A stretch of 64,000 nt of DNA from Costus lasius (taxonomy: Eukaryota > Streptophyta > Magnoliopsida > Zingiberales > Costaceae). Below, piece after piece: positions 56,388 to 64,000 of the stretch (position 1 is the first letter of the stretch; every line of letters begins with the position of its first letter). The position numbers were made by a program, and so were the translations under genes. The DNA is taken from the NCBI GenBank assembly GCA_027563935.2, contig CM050446.2, positions 109,162,499 to 109,226,498 of the forward strand, in the 5' to 3' direction. Under the pieces are notes generated by a model, which searched no databases, was not told the DNA's origin, and saw nothing but the letters and a program-made list of their open reading frames with translations.

Positions 56388-57052
56388 GCTGTCACGCCCT
56401 GAATTAGGGTAATATTTTTTTAATTATTTTACCCGTGAGTCAACACTTGACTTGAGTCCAAATACGTCAACGCGGATATCACAATGATCGAAATCACTAG
56501 ATTGGGCGCGACTAGCGGTGACGATTCCTCGAACTGACCCCCAGCCCGACTATGGACTCTGCGGAAGATCGCTGCCATTTCAACATGACTTAGATCAATG
56601 CTGACGATTCACCGAGAACCGGTATCATCGAGTCAAACCGGGTTCGCCCGAACCCAAATGGGACTCACCCGTAACCGACCGCGTCGGACGGGGTCCACAA
56701 TAATTTCCGAACACACTCACGTGTCGGAGAGAGAACCGAGCGGAGTGACCGAATGTCTCACGTCAGGGAGACGGACTCACCCACACGTCCACGGATCAAG
56801 CCGGCGCCCGGCGATCATAGACGGTTGTCAACACAGCGTCACACGCCGGTGACGGAAAGAACCCAGCTGGCTCCTCACTCGCACGTCGGCGAAGAGGCCG
56901 GACGACACTCCGCCGGTAACGTCACCTAAGGGCGATGGGGAGACCGGCGGTCTCGTCCTTCTCGCACGTATGCAAGAACAGCCGGAGGGGAGGTTCGCCC
57001 GGAGGTAACCGAGCGAGCAGCAGCCGGCCGCAGTCGTACGTAGCACCGACGA

Positions 57053-59165
57053 TGTTACGTCCGCGCCGATTTCGGACAAACGAAAGAAAACTTTTAAATA
57101 AAATAGTGTTAAGTTACTGTGCTGATGTGATAGATGGGACTGGACACAGAGTACGGTGGTCAAGTCCATCTCCTCGCCATCACGCCGTGTCGTGCGTGCC
57201 ATCTCCTTATCTTCCCGTTGCCCGTCGCTCTCTTCACCGAACGAACGAACGAACTCGTGTTCCTCTCCTTCTTCGAGCAACGTTCACCTCTCCTCTGTCG
57301 ATCGCATCTCCACCTTCGTCCGACCCCTCCGGCGAGCTTCCGCCGTTCCGCTCGCAGCCCCGGCGGCTGAAAACGACAGACGAGTCGTTGTCTCCTCTTC
57401 GCGGTGAACGGCGTCAAGTCGACGGGAAAAGCTCCAAATCCGGTGCGCTTCTTCTCCGGCGACCTCGGCAAAGCTTCCTCTGGCCTCGGCGGACGTTTCC
57501 GCCATCAGCCGACGCCTCCCCGACCGTCGTCTTCTCCGGCTCCGGCGTGTTGCGCGAGCGGCGCCGCAGACTTCGACCATAGATCTACGCGATCTCCGGC
57601 ATCTTCCTGGAAAACCGGCTGTACGACCGGACTCACCTCGTCGGCGGCTTCCTGGTGACATTTCGGAAATTCCGATCAGCCGCCGAAATCACTGTTCCGG
57701 CGATCATTGTAGCGGCGGCGCTACTGTCCGGCGAACTTTCCGGCGAACCTCGAGTTCCGTGCCGACGACTCGGTTACGCGCGCGTGGTTGGTTCTCGCGT
57801 ATTCCGACGTCCGTGGTGATTATTGCGTTCGCACGTGGCTGCGAACTAGGTTAGTACCCGAACCCTCTCCGTACGTATACAAACGCCTGTGATCAATCCT
57901 GGATTGTACATCTACCGAACTTGATTAAGAACATGATCTGATCTGTGTAATCTAATGAAACCGGTTTAGCATGATTGATGATAATTACAATTAAAATGGA
58001 TTAAGTGGAACACTGTAGCTTATACGATGCTTTAACTTGTTAGGACCTGTCACCTGATCTCGTGCTTATTGGATTGGATCTATACTGTTCATCTACTGTT
58101 GAAGTAGGGATTCTACCTCCGTCCTTTGTTACGGTGCCAACCGCATGTGTAGTTAGCGGCACCTTCCTTATTGCTTATCCTTACTGTTGATTACCGTTCT
58201 AATTCCCGTTCTGCTCTGTGTACGTTTCTGTTGACATAAACCCTTGCATGAAACATGGTATGAGTATTTTCGGTTCCTGCATGTTTATTTGTAGTTGGTA
58301 GGTGGTATGAGTCTGTACATGTATAGTGAGGACTGAATGTCTAGCGATAGACATGTCAGTATACCTCAGATACTGCCTGTAAGATTTCTGTTGAGACTGT
58401 ATGATCGTCTCTGACCGAGAGAGTCCCACGTTATGGGCTTGAGGTCTGTTATCAACCCAATGAGGGGTTGTACTGAGTGTAGGACGCTACACTAGCGGGC
58501 TGTCGACGGACAGTCGTCTCTACTGTTCGGGGAGCCATCAGTAGGGACCACTCTATTTTATAGAGTTGCGGGTCGTGGACCACTGCTGTACCAGCTCCCA
58601 GATTTTTACCTGTGTTTGAGGATTCACATATATATATTGATATATTGAGATTTGACTATACTCTATATGGTCATATAGAGTCTTGGCTGTCTTCTGGTAA
58701 TCCCTGTATCTGATCATGCACCATATTATTGTGCTATCCCTATTTAGCCTCCGGCTAACCCCCTTCGGTTTGCCTCCAGGTTCAGGCGCGGCTCCATCTG
58801 GAGCAGAGTAAATAGATAGTAGTTGACCGCCAGTCTGGGTGGGCTGTATTGCATTCTGGTCTATTGTTATGTTTATGTTATATTGTTGGACTCTGTTGAC
58901 CGCTGCGCCGGTCTTGTTATCAGTTGGATTGTCGACCGCTGCGCCGGTCCTGTTACTGTCATTTCTGTTGACCGCTGCGCTGGTCTATATTCGTATCTGT
59001 CAGCATTGTATTATGGATATTTTACGGCCAGGTTGGCCTCTGGTTAGACTATTTTATTCAGTCTGTACCTTTCGGTTGTCAGTTTGATTTGACAGGTACA
59101 GTGTTGTGCATCCCGAGGTCCGGGATTCCCGGCGTGGGATTCGGGTGGATTTTCGGGGTGTAACA
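57053..59165 (+). mobile_element. Solo LTR S3 (2113 bp)
   Basis: TGTTACGTCC to GGGGTGTAACA with a perfect 6-bp TGTTAC/GTAACA terminal repeat. TSD GACGA at 57048-57052 and 59166-59170. The empty site is in the 3' LTR of A2. No primer site or coding domain. The GGGGTGTAACA end resembles chromovirus LTR 3' ends, so I place it on the plus strand. Confidence 0.9.
58896..58985. repeat. Three 36-bp-spaced repeats in S3
   Basis: TTGACCGCTGCGCCGGTC at 58896-58913, a one-base variant at 58932-58949 and another at 58968-58985. The start-to-start distance is exactly 36 bp twice. Confidence 0.85.
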
Positions 59166-60478
59166 GACGACGCTCACCCGAAGGTGAGCTCGGCTGAGAG
59201 AACTACAAGGAAGGAGGATGACGCAGGTCACCCGCTGGTCCACTGCCGGAAAGGGGACGCCGAGACTAGTTCTGGCAGGAACGGCGTCAGGTGACGGACG
59301 GCGGCTAGGAAGTTGCACGTAGGCGCGTCCATCCACTCGAACGAAGAGGGAGGTGACACACGCGGACTGAGGGGGTGCAGTTGGCGCCGACCAGAGTGCT
59401 CGCCGGCCAAGGGAGGACGCCCACCAGCTGACGACGACTCCGAAGCTGAAAACCTCGCACGCAGGTGACGGGAAAGAACCAGAAGCTCGCACGCAGGGGA
59501 GCGCCGGCTCCGGCAGTTCTCGCACGCAGGCAAGCCGGCAGCTAGGGAGAGAGAAGGAGGGCTCACCGGAGGAGCAGGAGAGAGAGACGCGAATAGCAAC
59601 CACCGTCGGAGATGAAGGAGGAGAGGTCGCCGGGAGCCGCGAGCTTGACCGGGAGAAGCAAAGAAGGACGGCAAGGGAACGAAATTACCTCGGCGATCAC
59701 TCAGGCCGCCGGCTCCGTCGAGTCGGTGAAGCTGATGAGAAGCTGCCTTCCGAGGCGCTCTAGAGCTTCGCCGGCGACGGGGACGACGACCGCGGTGACG
59801 ACGAGTCGGGGAAGATGAGGGAGAGACTGGGGTTCTCCGGGGCCTCCGTCCACCCACCCACACCATCGGAATCTTGGAGAACCACCGCCGACGACCGGCG
59901 TCGATGAGAACGACCGACGAAGAGGGAGCGAAGGAGGAGAGACAGGGATCCGCCGGTAAGCTTTCGCTCGAAAGCTTGTAACCCACGAACGAGGACGCGT
60001 CCTTGTTTTTCTTCTCGCGCAGCCCGCCCCACGTCTCGCACGCTGACCGAGGTCAGCTCCCATCAACTCAGCCCACGCAGGACTCCACTTGCGTCCCACT
60101 CACGCGACGCCTCGCATCGATTTCGCCCATTGAGGCAATTCCGGATTCGGATCCGGGCGGGGCCTGATCCACTCCTCTGATCCGATATGCAAGAGTAAGA
60201 AGGTGGGCTGGTTGATCTGGGCTGGGAATTTGGGCCCAAAGGCCTAACACTTAGCATCACGGGTCGACTATATCCTTCTCAAAAAATTTCATTTTGCTTC
60301 AATTTCGAGGGTAAATTGTTTTTTCTCATGCAAACTTCCCAAAGCATAAAACTTTCATCATTTCAAAGAGTTTTTACCTAAAATTTCCTAATGATAACCA
60401 ATAATATAGATTCTAAACAAATAAGGAAAATACGCTAATTACGGTGTAAAAAGCAGTGAAATAAGCCAATAGTTGACA

Positions 60479-61261
60479 AGTTATAGATATGGAAAACCCT
60501 ATGAAAATACATGCTCTCACTTGGTGAGGGACTTTGGGGGCATCACTTCTTGGCAACATGCTCTTACTCGTCGAGGGTTCTAGCCCGACAAAGACTCTAG
60601 TAGTAGCTTCAATTGCTTAATTCTCTATCGTACACAATAGCAACAACACAGCTTAGGTATGACGAGGTTGCTAGCCCATTAGCGAGGATCTATAGTGATG
60701 ACAAGTGGGTTCTTTTTCAATGGCTTGCAGATGAAGCATCCTCTCTACTATCTTCTCTGTGTTTTGGCACAAGACAACAAGGAGATTGACTCTTGCCTTT
60801 GTTATAGCCATCACAAAGGCTTCCAATTTCTAGCACGTGTGGGTATTGTAACGTATCAAACCTATGTGGAACATATCGATGGCTTACAAAATTTTGTGAC
60901 ACAAAACTTAATTAACTCAAACTTTTTCGATAATATTACACATGATGTTAGAGATTGTAGAGTGGCTTACAAGTAGAAGAAGTTTCATTGAAAAGAAGAA
61001 TAATGGATATTATCCAAGATCTTTATGCTACTTGTTGGCTAAAATAAAATTGGAGGAACAGATTTCTATTCAAACATGGAGACAACTCAGCATGAATCAT
61101 TGAGTTCGAACACACATCCCCTCGTGTGTGAGTGAGCTCACAAAATTCAAATGACTTCATTAGTTCTCACGTATTTCCATATTTCATACCAAACACCAAT
61201 TAATTTAAAAATCACACATTTCATACATTAAAGCTGACTCTAAAATGTCAAACTAAGTTGA
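60479..61261. other. Intergenic DNA downstream of the WRKY gene
   Basis: Moderately AT-rich; no terminal repeats. A 93-codon plus-strand frame (60695-60976) has no signature I recognise. It should contain the WRKY 3' UTR and poly(A) signal close to 61260 on the minus strand. Confidence 0.4.
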
Positions 61262-61975
61262 CTAAGCTGGGAGTAGGGAGAAGGCAGCCTCAATGGCTTG
61301 ATGAGTCCTCTCCGTGGCGGCCGGGAAGGCGGGCTGGTGGTTGTGGATGCCGTCGTAGGTGGTTATCACAAAGCTTGGGTCTTCGCGGTGCCTCTCCACC
61401 CTCTTCTTCACATTGCATCCGTCGCTGGAGCAGCGGAAATAGTTCCTGCGAGCAATAATTTCTATGATCACTCCGGCACCGGACGTGAATCAAGCAGATT
61501 GAAGACGATGAAATCAAATCACCTCGGATTCGGACTGCTTTTCACTGCTTTCTTCCCGTACTTCCTCCACTTGTACCCGTCGTCGAGCACCTCCCTCTCC
61601 GACCTCGTTTTGAATGCGACTTTCACGCTGCTGCTCCTGAAGTAGGATCGTCTGCTGCTGCTGCTCTTCCGCCTGCTGGAGCGCAGAGAAGGTCGCCCAG
61701 TTGTTAGTCAGGAGGAAACAATAGAATTAGCTAAAGAGAATTAGGACATGCCTGCTGCAATCGTCGTCTGTGCCGCTGGTCTTTGGAGGAGTGCAGTCGT
61801 CGACTTGCAGTATAAGCTGGTTCTGCTCAGTGGCATGGCGGAAGGCCGGAGAGTGTTCTTCTGCTTCGTCGCCGAAGATGAGGAAGTCGTCGACCTCGAA
61901 TAGGAAATCCGGGTGGAGAGGTGGATTGTCCTCCGAGGAGTTGGACATGGAGGGCAGAGAGCAACTGGAGAGCAT
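61262..61975 (-). CDS. WRKY transcription factor, group IIc, WRKY50/51-like
   Basis: Three exons on the minus strand: 61975-61752, 61672-61523 and 61445-61262 (558 nt, 185 residues). Exon 2 ends with DDGYKWRKYGKKAVKSSPNP. Exon 3 opens with the zinc finger (CSSDGC...HNH) and KKRVERHREDPSF. The WRKYGKK variant in place of WRKYGQK is known in the WRKY50/51 group. Intron 2 splits the Arg codon before NYFRC, the conserved intron of most WRKY genes. Intron 1 needs a GC donor (CAG/GCATGT) to hold frame. The N-terminus is short and acidic (FLFEVDDFLIFGDEAEEH). It should bind W boxes in the nucleus, and relatives act in defence and jasmonate signalling. A second possible start is at 61948. This is the only well-supported host gene in the window. 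Confidence 0.9.
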
Positions 61976-62092
61976 GGCGAGCAAGGAGAGTCAGCTCCAA
62001 CTTGTTCTCCGCCGGAAGAGGAAGAAGAATCTCCCATTGGAGATGGGTGACTACTCCTTTGGATTCGTTTAGATTGGGGGGCAAAGACTTGG

Positions 62093-62134
62093 TTGACGAC
62101 TTAGTCAAGTCTACAAGTCAACCATAATGGTCAA
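62093..62134 (-). promoter_or_regulatory. W-box cluster upstream of the WRKY gene
   Basis: Four TTGAC cores in 42 bp: TTGACG on the plus strand at 62093-62098. On the minus strand TTGACT at 62104-62108, TTGACT at 62117-62121 and TTGACC at 62130-62134 (core positions). They lie 120-160 bp before the start codon. W boxes are WRKY binding sites, so auto- or cross-regulation is likely (inference). Confidence 0.65.
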
Positions 62135-62922
62135 AAACATGTATTTCATGAAAAAAAATGTCTTTTTTAAAAAAATTACAACATAAATTGACATATTAAA
62201 ATAACATATAGTACAAGTGACAAGACACTTCGGTGGAAGTAGAACTAAATAACTATAACAATTGACCTAATTTGGATTAAATACTTGAAATAAGAGAGCC
62301 TATTAGCATGAATAGAAACTTATAGGATCGAATTATTTGTCAAATCAAATACGATACTCTTATTTTATGATAATTAAGTAGAAATTATGAGATGAGCAAA
62401 ATATGCTAAGACAATAGCTACAGTGAAAAAAAAACTAGGTTTTTTCAACTTATAATAAAAGCTAAAATATTGAAAGCAGACAATAATCAAGCCATTGGTG
62501 AACCCAAAAAGCAGAGAACTCCACCATTGACCGTAGAAAGTAGAGCGAAGTACTCTACCAATCAAGGCCTTAGTTATGTAAATTATATTATGTTATTGTG
62601 CTGATAATTTGTTCATGACTAGTGTTGTTAAATAACTGCTATTTAGCTCTATGACATTTTTTATATTGATATTTAATTAATCCACTATGAAACACTATAG
62701 CATTATATTATTATATTTTAAAATTTTAAAAATTTAAATTTAAATTTAAATTAAGTTAATAATATTATATATATATAGTTTATTTTATTTTTATATATTT
62801 TAATTTATTAGATATATAATATATATTTTAATCATTATACTTAATGTTTTATATATATAATATATATTTTACTTTCATTATTTGCCCATAATATATCATA
62901 TTGTATATTTTAATTTTTTTTA
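62135..62922. other. AT-rich intergenic DNA
   Basis: 62640-62900 consists largely of A/T runs and ATATAT repeats. A 63-codon hydrophobic minus-strand frame (62374-62565) has no signature. No transposon ends were found. Confidence 0.5.
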
Positions 62923-63114
62923 TTATTTTTTGTCATCCGCTATTGATAACATTGGCAGCAAATCTAGGATTGTGAGGCAAGAGATTATAAGAATTGTGGC
63001 CAAAAGTGTCACCATAAGCATCGTCCAACTTGAGAAGGCTTGTGGTCTCAATGGCTGCACAGATTTTTCATCAATAAGACGATACGACAACAACGTCCCA
63101 ATAACCGGAGGCAA
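62923..63114 (-). CDS. Probable terminal exon of an unidentified membrane protein
   Basis: An open frame begins directly after a splice-acceptor-like CTGCAG (63120-63115) and encodes about 63 residues to a TGA/TAA-type stop at 62923. It reads LPPVIGTLLSYRLIDEKSVQ, then a 20-plus residue hydrophobic segment (MLMVTLLATILIISCLTI), probably one transmembrane helix, and a short acidic tail. An A-rich run follows the stop. I do not recognise the family. No other exon was identified to the right. It could be a gene end, a gene fragment or chance. Confidence 0.35.
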   Translation of the reverse strand: MPPVIGTLLSYRLIDEKSVQPLRPQAFSSWTMLMVTLLATILIISCLTILDLLPMLSIADDKK

Positions 63115-64000
63115 CTGCAGGACTCGTTAATTCTTGAGCTCTTTGGCGCAGTTTCATCCTAGTTACAATATGAACAGCTCATGAATGTACATAAACTTAA
63201 ACAGCACGGTGGACAGCTTGAAAGGTTCAGTCTTGGAGCCCATTAATTAGGACAACAGATACAAATACGCAGATTGCTGTGCTTTGATCGATGCATAACG
63301 CAGGTTTGCTTCATAGCCAACCAGTTCTGTGCTGATCAAAATAAGGATTTGCCGAGGATCACATGTTTTTCACTCTTCACCCCTGTCAGCACCAAACATT
63401 CACTTAGCAGAGTTGGCATATTATGCACGAAAAGTATAGGATTCTGTATCTACAGTAAGAAATCACAACAAAAAGTACAGAACCTAGTGATAAATCTCTG
63501 TGGAGGCAAAAATGGCTAGAACAGGGTAGTGTAAGTTCAATTAAAAACGAGTAATGACTACGAAATGAGTTCAGAGACAAAGAAAAGTCAGCAGTTTGCA
63601 TTACAATCAGGTAACCAAGAATCGGCATTGATATTAAAGCGATCAGTAACCTGCATGATGCTGACTAATCATTTTTAACTATCGTCATGAAAACGATTCT
63701 CGAACGGGTGGAAAAGTAGGGATCTAACGCGATTGAGACAGATGCTCTTTGAAAATTCAGAGTTGAAGCTGACAGCACATGCAGCTGAAGATATAGACCT
63801 ACTTGTGGAAAAGTAGGGATCTAACTAATCATTTTTTTTTCTTTATACGATGCTGGTTGAAATACTACTCAACGAATAGAAAGAATAAACTCATTTCAGA
63901 AATGAATTTAGTTTCAAGTTTGATTTACCACATCTTCAATATTTTATACAGCATAGACTGAAGAAACTCAACTTGAAACTCCATAGGTCGGTAGTGGATT
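63115..64000. other. Unassigned DNA, possible introns of the gene above
   Basis: No long frame with a signature. On the minus strand a GTGCTGACAG/GGGTGAAG near 63385 resembles a splice acceptor. A sequence of about 24 bp (GTGGAAAAGTAGGGATCTAAC) occurs twice, at 63708 and 63806. Base composition and codon-free texture fit intron or UTR DNA. Confidence 0.3.

Larger units (their letters stand above)
50306..60249 (-). mobile_element. Full-length chromovirus A2 (Ty3/Gypsy)
   Basis: 3' LTR 50306-52049, polypurine tract, integrase with chromodomain, RNase H, RT, protease, gag, primer site, 5' LTR 56390-60249. TSD CTTAG at 50301-50305 and 60250-60254. The LTRs show about 22 differences in the first 370 bases by eye. 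The 5' LTR is enlarged by solo LTR S3. Every gene has stops or frameshifts. Confidence 0.95.
56390..60249 (-). repeat. A2 5' LTR, enlarged by solo LTR S3
   Basis: Parts: 56390-57052 and 59171-60249, equal in order to the 3' LTR. The uninterrupted site in the 3' LTR is at about 50960-50970 (GCACCGACGACGCTCACC). Confidence 0.95.
49237..60478 (-). repeat. Decayed Athila-type LTR split by element A2
   Basis: Parts: about 49237-50305 and 60255-60478 (near 1.3 kb in all). The block TCCTAAGGTACAAATTGTC, then TCGAGTGCCCAATCTAGTATC, matches 7900-7945 of the truncated Athila-type LTR. The right part matches its A-rich 5' end (TAAAAAGCAGTGAAATAAGCC). Ends are approximate. No internal region is attached. 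Confidence 0.6.

Noticed and set aside
62374..62565. Hydrophobic 63-codon frame on the minus strand
   Set aside because: AT-rich DNA readily yields Phe/Leu/Ile frames; no splice or start context and no family resemblance.

Overview
The window is nuclear DNA of a flowering plant with a repeat-rich genome. Almost everything in it is LTR retrotransposon, in several layers, and only the last 3 kb looks like host gene space. A plant source is shown by Ty3/Gypsy and Ty1/Copia polyproteins, Athila-type elements with a tRNA-Asp primer site, hAT and Tourist-like MITEs, and a WRKY transcription factor gene. I cannot name the species.

Layout. 1-4488: minus-strand Ty3/Gypsy element (A1) cut by the window edge, with its 5' LTR. 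4489-5926: AT-rich DNA and a GC-rich minisatellite. 5927-9047: truncated Athila/Tat-like element whose only gene is an open reading frame of about 488 codons. 9048-14087: two Ty3/Gypsy fragments (C2, C1) fused in frame, plus the C1 LTR. 14404-47517: one large nest. A Ty1/Copia element is split by a CRM-like Ty3/Gypsy tandem (G2-LTR-G1-LTR). The shared middle LTR holds a solo LTR (S2). S2 holds an 11.5-kb Athila element. The Athila env-like gene holds another solo LTR (S1). Target-site duplications (TSDs) support each of the three inner insertions: AAGGG for S2, TTGAA for Athila, ATTAT for S1. For S2 an empty site is also present in the second G LTR. G1 additionally carries an hAT MITE and an unclassified 2.2-kb insert.

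47518-49232: intergenic DNA with two abutting Tourist-like MITEs. 49237-60478: a decayed Athila-type LTR split by a full-length chromovirus (A2, TSD CTTAG), whose 5' LTR is itself split by a 2.1-kb solo LTR (S3, TSD GACGA). 60479-64000: host DNA with a three-exon WRKY50/51-like gene on the minus strand and, further right, a probable terminal exon of an unidentified membrane protein.

No retrotransposon here looks autonomous. Each polyprotein has stops, frameshifts, deletions or lost catalytic residues. The points most worth follow-up are: (i) clusters of short palindromes at a similar place in several otherwise different LTRs, and translated in the CRM-like family; (ii) an Athila derivative that lost RT, RNase H and the integrase core by a deletion that kept the frame; (iii) the non-autonomous element with the long intact acidic CCHC protein.
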